Below are positions 1-5,347 of a stretch of DNA of 8,475 bases, piece after piece; position 1 is the first letter of the stretch, and each line of letters begins with the position of its first letter. Made by a program: the position numbers and the translations under genes. Source of the DNA: Gemmataceae bacterium (GTDB lineage: Bacteria > Planctomycetota > Planctomycetia > Gemmatales > Gemmataceae); NCBI GenBank assembly GCA_947490035.1, contig CANLGS010000127.1:1-8475 (forward strand), written 5' to 3'. Below the pieces are notes generated by a model. That model worked only from the letters and a program-made list of their open reading frames with translations, ran no database searches and had not been told where the DNA came from.

Positions 1-179
1 GCCAGGAACAGTCGAATTGCTTAACGACGTATCCCGCTTGGACTTCGGCTTAACTTGATGCTTATGGGGTGGCGCCCGCGCGTCCCGGGGTGGTGCCCGC
101 GAAGCGCGGGCTGACCCTGGGCTATTGAATACAACCCCTTCGGGGTAAAAGCCCAGATCCCTGGTCCCTGATCCCTGAT
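1..179. repeat. Repeat-rich palindromic leader upstream of the response regulator
   Basis: This stretch has no convincing gene. It holds several short repeats. A 15-base unit (ggggtggYgcccgcg) occurs at 66-80 and 87-101, with one difference between copies. A perfect 6-bp stem lies at 96-101/105-110 with a 3-base loop. A nested palindrome pairs 118-123 with 150-155 (TGGGCT/AGCCCA) and has an inner hairpin at 134-138/142-146 closed by TTC. Three 7-base tandem units (RTCCCTG) run from 157 to 177 and stop two bases before the ATG at 180. There is no Shine-Dalgarno sequence in front of that ATG. The inner hairpins could act on RNA, but without a T-run this is not a clear terminator. A short open frame (bases 2-58, ending in TGA) could be the tail of an upstream gene, but nothing supports it. 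Confidence 0.6.
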
Positions 180-842
180 ATGGCGCGACTACTTCTGGTC
201 GAAGACGAGCAGGTGAACCGCGAGCTGTTCCGGCGGCGGCTGGAGCGGAAGGGCTACGCCGTCCTCACCGCCGACAGCGGGCTGGCCGCGGTCGCGCTCG
301 TGCAGAGCGACAAGCCGGACCTCGTGCTGATGGACCTCGGCCTGCCCGACATCGACGGGTGGGAGGCGATCAAGCGCGTGAAGGCGGACCCGGCCACGGC
401 CGCGATCCCGGTCATCGTGCTGTCGGCGCACGCCACCTCCGACGCGAAGGAGAAGGCGTTCGCGGCCGGGTGCCAGGACTTCGAGACGAAGCCGGTCAAC
501 TGGGACGTGCTGTTCCGCAAGATCGACGAGTGGCTCGCGAAGGCGAAGGCGGAAGCCGCGCGCAAGGCCGAAGAAGAGGCGGCCCGCATCCGGGCGCAAA
601 CCGAAGCCACCGCCGTGCTGCCCGCGCCGCGGGGTGGCACACGCCCCCGGCCGGCGCTCGCGCCTGCGCCAATGGGCGCGCCTGCGGACGCGCCCACGGA
701 AACGCTCGCGCCGCCGAAACCGGTGACGCCCCCGACCGCGCCCGCACCCGACAAGGAGAAGCCAGAGAAGGACGTGTGCGCGGTCCAGCCGAAGCGCATC
801 CTGGTGGTCGAGGACAACGACGCGAACCGCGTCATGCTGTGA
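180..842 (+). CDS. Response regulator, receiver domain plus truncated second receiver
   Basis: Two-component signalling protein, cytoplasmic. The first receiver domain (residues 1-118) is complete: acidic pair E8/D9, phosphoacceptor D52 in LVLMDLGLP, the conserved Ser at S82 in VIVLSAH, and K104-P105. It should accept phosphate from a histidine kinase that is not in the window. Residues about 118-143 are Ala/Glu/Lys/Arg-rich and may be helical or coiled coil. Residues 144-203 form a Pro/Ala-rich linker. A second receiver starts at residue 204 (KRILVVEDNDANRVML) and is stopped by TGA at 840-842 after only 17 residues, although the same frame goes on to encode the rest of the domain. The intact ancestor was therefore a REC-linker-REC protein, or longer. 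No DNA-binding or enzymatic output domain is present. The start is the first ATG; no ribosome binding site is visible. The truncated product could still work as a single-domain receiver. Confidence 0.85.
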   Translation: MARLLLVEDEQVNRELFRRRLERKGYAVLTADSGLAAVALVQSDKPDLVLMDLGLPDIDGWEAIKRVKADPATAAIPVIVLSAHATSDAKEKAFAAGCQDFETKPVNWDVLFRKIDEWLAKAKAEAARKAEEEAARIRAQTEATAVLPAPRGGTRPRPALAPAPMGAPADAPTETLAPPKPVTPPTAPAPDKEKPEKDVCAVQPKRILVVEDNDANRVML

Positions 843-1030
843 CGGCGGCTGAACAAGCACGGCTACGCCACCGCCGAGGCCGCGAACGGCCGCGAAGCGC
901 TCGAATACATCTACTCGCAGCGGTTCGACCTCGTGCTGTGCGACATCATGATGCCCGAGGTGGACGGGTACGAGGTGCTGCGCGAACTGAAGTCCGACCC
1001 GGACATGCAGTCGCTGCCGGTCATCATGAT
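843..1030 (+). pseudogene. Remnant of second receiver domain after in-frame TGA
   Basis: Reading on past the TGA in the same frame gives a clear receiver continuation: RRLNKHGYATAEAANGREAL, then the phosphoacceptor strand LVLCDIMMPEVDGYEVL (the aspartate codon is at 942-944), then SLPVIMIS, which is the strand carrying the conserved Ser/Thr. Homology ends there. The last part of a receiver (the conserved Lys-Pro and final helix) is missing, and the frame passes into unrelated Pro/Ser/Arg-rich sequence until it closes near 1268. The domain is thus broken twice: by the stop codon at its front and by a junction near 1030. A restart inside this piece could not make a working receiver. A TGA arising from a sequencing error is possible, but would not explain the junction. 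Confidence 0.75.
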
Positions 1031-1735
1031 CTCAGCGCCAACCTCGCGACCGCCGTCGCCCTCACCGGCAAGCGGGTCGCCGTCGTGGACACCGACATCC
1101 AGTCGCCCGGCGTTCACGTCTTGTTCCGCCTCGACGACAAGCAGATCACCCGCGCGGTCAACGACTACCTGTACGGTCAGTGCGCGATCCAGGACGCCGC
1201 GTACCACGTGTCGCCGCCGGAAGTCACCGCGGCCGGCGGGCACATGTACCTCGTCCCGGCCAGCATGAAGTCGGCCGACATCGTCCGCGTCCTCAAAGAA
1301 GGGTACGACGTCGAAAAGCTGAACGCCGGGTTCGACGAACTCCTCGAAGCGCTCAACCTCGACTTCCTCTTCGTGGACACGCACCCCGGCATGAACGAGG
1401 AGACGCTGCTCTCCATCGCCATTTCCGACTGGCTGGTGCTGATCCTCCGCCCCGACCGGCAGGACTACCTCGGCACCGCGATCACCATCGAGGTGGCGCG
1501 GAAGCTCGGCGTGCCGAACCTCGTGCTGGTGGTGAACAAGGCGCTGGCGAGCATGGACCAGGCGGCGCTGCGGAAGGACGTGGAGCGGTCGTTCGCGGCG
1601 GAGATCGGCGCGGTCCTTCTCTTGTCGGAAGACATGCTCCGGCTCGGCAGTGCGGGCATCTTCTCGCTCAAATTCCCGGACCACCAGTTCACGCGCGCCG
1701 TGACGGAACTGGCGGCGAAACTGCTGCGCGTGTGA
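1031..1735 (+). pseudogene. ParA/MinD-family ATPase lacking its 5' end and Walker A
   Basis: The frame offset from the receiver encodes most of a ParA/MinD-type P-loop ATPase. It begins LSANLATAVALTGKRVAVVD, the helix and strand that normally follow the KGGVGKT/S Walker A loop, and continues with the Walker A' aspartates in DTDIQSPGVHVLF. The switch II region is FLFVDTHPGMNEETL, followed by LVLILRPDRQDYLGTA and LVLVVNKAL (nucleotide-base recognition strand). The reading frame ends in TGA at 1733-1735. The deviant Walker A lysine loop and the start codon are absent: upstream bases belong to the receiver in another frame. ATP binding should therefore be lost. Family members position chromosomes, plasmids, division sites or surface organelles, and CpaE-type proteins join a receiver to such an ATPase, so an ancestral functional link is plausible. 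The rest of the coding sequence shows no further stop, which suggests a recent lesion. Confidence 0.8.
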
Positions 1736-1791
1736 GTTCCGGCCGTGCGGGCGCGAATTGCGAGCGGCGCGAGAATTTCGTGCGGCACCCA

Positions 1792-1820
1792 TTGCGACCG
1801 CCCCGCGCCGCCGATAATAT
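1792..1820 (+). promoter_or_regulatory. Possible sigma-70-like promoter for the DUF5684 pair
   Basis: TTGCGA (1792-1797) and TAATAT (1815-1820) are 17 bases apart and each match the housekeeping consensus at four of six positions. GATAAT at 1813-1818 is an alternative -10 with a shorter spacer of 15. The site sits in an AT-richer patch of the 157-base gap before the GTG at 1893 and leaves a leader of roughly 65 bases. Nothing else is visible in this gap. Inferred from sequence alone. Confidence 0.35.
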
Positions 1821-1892
1821 CTCCTCCCAACACCACCGCGAGAAACGTTTCTTACCGGTTCGGTCATCAATCACCTAAATGGGGACTCGCCC

Positions 1893-2372
1893 GTGAACGC
1901 ACTCGCCACGCTGACGCTCTTCGCACAACAGAACAAAGCCGACGCCGACGCCGCCGCCGCCGGCGGCATCATGGCGAGTATCATGGCCTGCGCCGGGACG
2001 TGTGCCATCATCGGCGGCGTCCTGTTCCTGGTCATCTTCGTCATCCAGTGGAAGATCTTCACGAAGGCCGGTCAGCCGGGCTGGGCGGCCCTCGTTCCGA
2101 TCTACAACGCCTGGATCCTGGTGACCGAGATCTGCAAGAAGGAACCGCTGTGGTTCTTCCTCTGTTTCGTTCCCATCGGCAACATCGTCGCCGCGTGGGT
2201 TCTCTGCATGGAGCTGGCCAAGAAGTTCGGGAAGAGCGAGACGTTCGGCATCGGTCTGTTCTTCCTCCAGCCGATCTTCCTCGCGATCCTCGCGTTCGGC
2301 GACGCCGAGTACCAGGGCGGCCGGAGCAGCAAGAAGAAGTCCAAGGGCGACGACGACGACGAGAACTGGTAA
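1893..2372 (+). CDS. DUF5684-type small membrane protein (first of tandem pair)
   Basis: 159-residue integral membrane protein of unknown function. Hydrophobic segments lie at about residues 28-53, 63-80, 86-107 and 117-135. The motif order KAGQPGWAALVPIYNAW (58-74), WFFLCFVPIGNIVA (87-100), ELAKKFGKSETFGIGL (107-122) and LAFGDAEYQG (133-142) is typical of DUF5684 proteins. It differs from its downstream paralogue by a longer N-terminus that is rich in Ala and Asp (residues 13-25) and by a highly charged tail (KKKSKGDDDDENW, 147-159). Start is GTG at 1893, preceded by GGGGA (1881-1885) at a spacing of 7. An ATG at 1879 is out of frame and hits a stop within a few codons. The next gene follows after 37 bases, so the two are probably one transcript. 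No catalytic motif is seen; the domain is sometimes found near signal peptidases, but that context is absent here. Confidence 0.85.
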   Translation: MNALATLTLFAQQNKADADAAAAGGIMASIMACAGTCAIIGGVLFLVIFVIQWKIFTKAGQPGWAALVPIYNAWILVTEICKKEPLWFFLCFVPIGNIVAAWVLCMELAKKFGKSETFGIGLFFLQPIFLAILAFGDAEYQGGRSSKKKSKGDDDDENW

Positions 2373-2409
2373 CCGTGAGGCGCCCGCCCGGCCCCGAGGA
2401 CGTGTCCGC

Positions 2410-2778
2410 GTGGACGACCTGACGTGGTATCTGCTGGTGTGGGGTGCCGTCACCGTTCCGGGCGTGCTGCTCGGCTGGCTTCGGGTGTTCCCGAAAGCCG
2501 GGCAGCCGTGGTGGGCGGCCCTCATCCCGCTCTACAACATCTACGTGCTGGTGGTGGGCGTCGCCCGCCTCAGCCGGCTGTGGTTCGTGCTGGTGCTCAT
2601 CCCCGTCGTGCAGATCGTCGCGGCCATTCTGGTGAACCTGGAAGTGGCCCGGCGGTTCGGCAAGAGCGAGGCGTTCGGCCTCGGCCTCGCCCTCCTCGGC
2701 TTCGTCTTCTACCCCCTCCTCGGCTTCGGCTCCGACCAGTACCAGGACGGCACCGCCGAGCCGGTGGGCCCGGTTTGA
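2410..2778 (+). CDS. DUF5684-type small membrane protein (second of tandem pair)
   Basis: 122-residue integral membrane protein, a paralogue of the gene just upstream. It shares FPKAGQPWWAALIPLYNIY (27-45), LWFVLVLIPVVQIVAAILV (57-75), EVARRFGKSEAFGLGLALL (78-96) and LLGFGSDQYQDG (103-114) in the same order. Hydrophobic segments fall at about 5-25, 34-52, 57-76 and 88-105. It lacks the long N-terminus and the Lys/Asp tail of the first copy. The start is GTG at 2410 with GAGGA at 2396-2400, nine bases ahead; an out-of-frame GTG at 2402 is rejected. The 37-base gap to the first gene suggests an operon, and a large inverted repeat begins five bases after its stop codon, where it could end the transcript. 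Function unknown; the duplication suggests the two may interact or have split roles. Confidence 0.85.
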   Translation: MDDLTWYLLVWGAVTVPGVLLGWLRVFPKAGQPWWAALIPLYNIYVLVVGVARLSRLWFVLVLIPVVQIVAAILVNLEVARRFGKSEAFGLGLALLGFVFYPLLGFGSDQYQDGTAEPVGPV

Positions 2779-2782
2779 ACAC

Positions 2783-2908
2783 AGTGGCTCTCCGCCCTGT
2801 GCTACGGACGACGGCCCCTCCGGGGCGAAAACCAACACGAGGCGTGCTCCCGGTTCTGCTCTTCGCCCCGGAGGGGACGTCGTTCGTAGCACAGGGCGGA
2901 GAGCCACT
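2783..2908. repeat. 47-bp near-perfect inverted repeat, 32-base loop
   Basis: The arms 2783-2829 and 2862-2908 are reverse complements at 45 of 47 positions. The exceptions are G2807/T2884 (a wobble pair in RNA) and G2814/A2877. Pairing also resumes outside the arms at 2780-2781/2910-2911. Each arm holds a smaller palindrome of its own (CCCC-TCC-GGGG, or its mirror). No reading frame spans the element sensibly and it shows no transposase. It starts five bases after the stop of the second DUF5684 gene. It could be a dispersed palindromic repeat or a small non-autonomous element that also serves as a terminator-like hairpin; no T-run follows the stem. Confidence 0.9.
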
Positions 2909-3084
2909 CTGATTGCGAGGGCTGTGACGACGTTTCCTGTTTCCCCGGACGCGATGCCGGGGTAAGCTACGGGAGCGCAGAAGTTTCTCCCGCCGCGCGA
3001 TTCCGCCCGCCCACACCGCCGAAGCTAAAGGTGCCCACTCACCCCTCGCTTGACAAACCGCCCCGACGCTCAGGAGTTGACCCG
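2909..3084 (+). other. Intergenic leader of the DUF1501 gene with small hairpin
   Basis: No gene is seen here. A short stem CCCCGG/CCGGGG (2943-2948/2957-2962, loop 8) lies mid-gap. A perfect TTGACA occurs at 3050-3055, but a -10 box at the usual spacing would overlap the ribosome binding site and none is present, so I do not call it a promoter. The strong Shine-Dalgarno AGGAG at 3072-3076 fixes the downstream start at the ATG at 3085, eight bases away. An in-frame GTG at 3031 would add 18 residues but has no such site. Confidence 0.55.
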
Positions 3085-4401
3085 ATGCTCGACGTTGTGC
3101 TGAACCGCCGGCCGCACACCGTATGTTCCGGTACCTCGCGCCGCGACTTCCTCCGCGTCGGTGCGCTCGCGGGGCTGTCGCTCCCCGCGCTGCTCCGCGC
3201 CGAGGCGCTCGCCGCGCCCGCGAAAGGCGCCCGCGCGAAGTCCGTCGTGCTCGTCTACCTCGGCGGCGGGCTGTCGCACCACGACAGCTTCGACCCGAAG
3301 CCGGACGCGCCCGAAGACATCAAGGGCAAGTACGGTACGACTGACACCGCCGTGCCCGGTCTGAAGATCAGCGACAAACTGCCGCTTATGGCGAAGGTGA
3401 TGGACAAGATCGCGCTAGTGCGGTCCGGGGCGCACAACAACGACCACCACGAGACCGCGACCAACTGGGTGCTGTCCGGGCGGTTCGGCACGCCGTTCGG
3501 CGACTACCCCGCGATCGGCGCGGTCGTCGCGCACGAGACCGGTTTCACCGGCACGCTGCCGCCCTATGTCGCGGTGCCGCGGAACCCGTCGTTCACCTGG
3601 GAGTTGGGCAAGTCGGCGTTCCTCGGCGGCCGGTACGAGTCGTTCAAGGCGGGCGACCCGAATCAGGCCGATTACAAGGTGCAAGACCTCACGGCGGGAG
3701 GTGTGGACACCAAGAAGGCCGCGCGCCGCGACACGCTCCTGAAGGCCGTTGACGGGTTGGCGAAGCGCGTCGAGGGGAACGACCAGATCGCGACCTACGA
3801 CGAGTTCCACGCCCGCGCCCGCGAGATGGTGCTCTCCACCGAGGCGCGGAACGCGTTCGCCATCGACCGCGAGCCGGAGAAGGTGCGCGACCGCTACGGC
3901 CGCAACACCGCGGGCCAGTCGATGCTGCTCGCGCGGCGGCTGGTCGAGGGCGGCGTGCGGTTCGTGACAGTGAACTACGGCGGCTGGGATCACCACGCGA
4001 AAATCTTCGACAGCCTGGACAAGAAGCTGCCGGAGTTCGACCGCGCCGTGTCCGCGCTGGTCGAAGACATGCACGCTCGCGGGGCGTTCGAGAACACGCT
4101 GCTGGTGGTGATGGGCGAGTTCGGCCGCGGGCCGAAGATCAACAAGGACGCGGGCCGCGACCACTGGGGGCCGGCCGCGTCGCTGCTGTTCGCGGGCGCT
4201 GGGGTGAAGCCGGGTCAGGTGATCGGCAAGACCGACAAGCAGGGTGCCTACGCGACGCAGCGCCCGGTGTCGCCGGCGGACGTGGCGTACACCATCCTCG
4301 ACGCGGTGGGCATCGACCCGCGCAAGCAACTGGTCACGCCCGACGGCCGGCCCATCGAGATCCTCGACGGCGGCGACACCGTGAAGGAACTGTTTGAGTG
4401 A
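3085..4401 (+). CDS. DUF1501 domain protein, Tat-type signal
   Basis: 438-residue exported protein of the DUF1501 family (alkaline phosphatase/sulfatase-like fold; biochemical role unsettled). The N-terminus has a twin-arginine motif, SRRDFLRVG (residues 18-26), followed by a hydrophobic stretch ending near ALAAPAKG (41-48), so export of the folded protein by the Tat system is likely. Typical family motifs follow: VVLVYLGGGLSHHDSFDPKP (54-73), SGAHNNDHHETA (114-125), VNYGGWDHHAKIF (296-308), GEFGRGPKIN (344-353) and AGRDHWGPAASLLFAGAG (356-373). The His/Asp-rich positions (H65, H66, D67; D120, H121, H122; D302, H303, H304; D359, H360) are candidates for metal binding. Length is normal for the family and there is no frame damage. 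A PPC-domain gene follows in the same direction after 124 bases, a pairing familiar in planctomycetes. The ATG start is set by AGGAG eight bases upstream. Confidence 0.92.
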   Translation: MLDVVLNRRPHTVCSGTSRRDFLRVGALAGLSLPALLRAEALAAPAKGARAKSVVLVYLGGGLSHHDSFDPKPDAPEDIKGKYGTTDTAVPGLKISDKLPLMAKVMDKIALVRSGAHNNDHHETATNWVLSGRFGTPFGDYPAIGAVVAHETGFTGTLPPYVAVPRNPSFTWELGKSAFLGGRYESFKAGDPNQADYKVQDLTAGGVDTKKAARRDTLLKAVDGLAKRVEGNDQIATYDEFHARAREMVLSTEARNAFAIDREPEKVRDRYGRNTAGQSMLLARRLVEGGVRFVTVNYGGWDHHAKIFDSLDKKLPEFDRAVSALVEDMHARGAFENTLLVVMGEFGRGPKINKDAGRDHWGPAASLLFAGAGVKPGQVIGKTDKQGAYATQRPVSPADVAYTILDAVGIDPRKQLVTPDGRPIEILDGGDTVKELFE

Positions 4402-4405
4402 TTGA

Positions 4406-4515
4406 GGTAGGTGCCGCGAGCCGAGCGGCACGGTTGCACAACTCGGAACGCTTTGAGGGTGTGCGTGTAGCGCGCACCCTGGTTCGCCCGTGCCGCTCGG
4501 CTCGCGGCACCTACC
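4406..4515. repeat. Perfect 28-bp inverted repeat with nested hairpin
   Basis: Arms 4406-4433 and 4488-4515 are perfect reverse complements (28 of 28). Inside the 54-base loop a second stem pairs 4456-4465 with 4471-4480, with one T/G wobble and a 5-base loop. The element begins five bases after the DUF1501 stop codon, and its right arm ends directly against the GGA that probably serves as Shine-Dalgarno for the next gene. Its sequence is unrelated to the 2783-2908 repeat. It may be a dispersed palindromic repeat, and in RNA it would put a strong stem just ahead of a translation start. Confidence 0.9.
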
Positions 4516-4525
4516 GGAATGCACC

Positions 4526-5293
4526 ATGCGCCTCCTCTGCCTACTCATCCTCCCCTTTGCCTTCGCATCAACCACTTCCTCGCAAGAGAAGAAGCAGCCC
4601 GACGCGAAGAACGCGCCGAAGGTGCTGTACGCGGTGCCGCTGGTCGCCAAGCCGGGCGAGAAGCAGAAGATCGTGCTTCGCGGCAAGAACCTCGCGTCCG
4701 TAAAGGAGGTGAAGGTGAGCGGCACCGACGGCGCGAAGCTCAAGGTGCTCGGCGCGAAAGCGGTGGCCGTGCCGAACAACTACCCCGGCGAGCGCGTCGG
4801 CGATTCCGAAGTCGAACTCGAACTCGAACTCCCCAAAGACGCGGAGCCAGGGAAGGTGAAGCTCACCGCCGTCAACAGCGGCGGCGACTCGAACGCCTAC
4901 GCGCTGCTCGTCCGCGACGACCTGCCGGCTGTCGCGGAGAAAGAGGATAACGGCGGCTTCGACACCGCGCAGGCGGTGTCGCTCCCGTGCGCCATCGAGG
5001 GAACGATCAAGGCCGAGAAGGACGTGGACGTGTTCCGCTTCGAGGGCAAAAAGGGAACGAAGGTCCGCATCGAAGTTCAAGCCGCGCGGTTCGGCTCGCC
5101 CTTCGACGGCTTCCTCACGGTGCATGACGCCGACCGCAAGACTCTCGACTCATCCGACGACGTGAACGGCTCCGCCGACCCGGTGCTAACCGTCGTTCTT
5201 CCACGCGACGGCACCTACTTCATCTCGCTGATCGACGCCCACGACCTCGGCGGCGCTAACTTCGGCTACCGGCTCGTCGTCAAGGCGGAGTGA
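4526..5293 (+). CDS. Secreted IPT/TIG-like plus PPC domain protein
   Basis: 255-residue exported protein of unknown role. A Sec signal peptide covers residues 1 to about 14-19 (MRLLCLLILPFAFA, then STTSSQ). Residues about 32-129 form a beta-rich domain resembling IPT/TIG folds: VLYAVPLVAKPGEKQKIVLR (33-52) with a paired strand at EVELELELPKDAEPGKVKL (95-113). Residues 134-254 match the bacterial pre-peptidase C-terminal (PPC) domain: EKEDNGGFDTAQAV (138-151), IEGTIKAEKDVDVFRFEGKK (158-177), AARFGSPFDGFLTVHDADRK (186-205), DSSDDVNGSADPVL (208-221) and DGTYFISLIDAHD (228-240). In planctomycetes such modules sit on secreted proteins and presumably bind polymers or other proteins; no enzyme domain is present. 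The chosen ATG has GGA at 4516-4518. A GTG at 4490 in the same frame lies inside the inverted repeat and would put 12 non-hydrophobic residues ahead of the signal peptide, so it is rejected. Confidence 0.87.
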   Translation: MRLLCLLILPFAFASTTSSQEKKQPDAKNAPKVLYAVPLVAKPGEKQKIVLRGKNLASVKEVKVSGTDGAKLKVLGAKAVAVPNNYPGERVGDSEVELELELPKDAEPGKVKLTAVNSGGDSNAYALLVRDDLPAVAEKEDNGGFDTAQAVSLPCAIEGTIKAEKDVDVFRFEGKKGTKVRIEVQAARFGSPFDGFLTVHDADRKTLDSSDDVNGSADPVLTVVLPRDGTYFISLIDAHDLGGANFGYRLVVKAE

Positions 5294-5296
5294 CGA

Positions 5297-5323
5297 GAAC
5301 CCCGCCGGCGGCCGGCGGGGTTC
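5297..5323. terminator. Perfect palindrome between convergent genes, probable two-way terminator
   Basis: A perfect 12-bp stem (5297-5308 with 5312-5323) with a 3-base CGG loop lies in the 54-base gap between the stops of the PPC gene (plus) and the surface-protein gene (minus). Both strands give a G/C-rich stem ended by AA/TT pairs. There is no long U-run, so intrinsic termination is inferred from position and stem strength; high-GC bacteria often lack the run. Confidence 0.7.
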
Positions 5324-5347
5324 CGCGTTCGCCCGGCGAGGACCGGG

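Noticed and set aside
359..1030. Treating 359-1735 as a single intact gene
   Set aside because: Only the part after about 1031 has ParA homology. The first part is an off-frame reading of the receiver and linker, full of Arg and Gly.
3050..3055. Perfect TTGACA before the DUF1501 gene
   Set aside because: No -10 box at any useful spacing; it would fall on the ribosome binding site and start codon.
4490..4525. GTG at 4490 as the start of the PPC gene
   Set aside because: It lies inside the inverted repeat and adds 12 residues ahead of a good signal peptide; ATG 4526 has a GGA at proper spacing.
3415..4779. 454-residue minus-strand open frame opposite the DUF1501 gene
   Set aside because: It crosses the inverted repeat and two gene ends, is low-complexity Arg/His/Val-rich, and lies opposite clear DUF1501 coding sequence. 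Such long antisense frames are expected in high-GC DNA.
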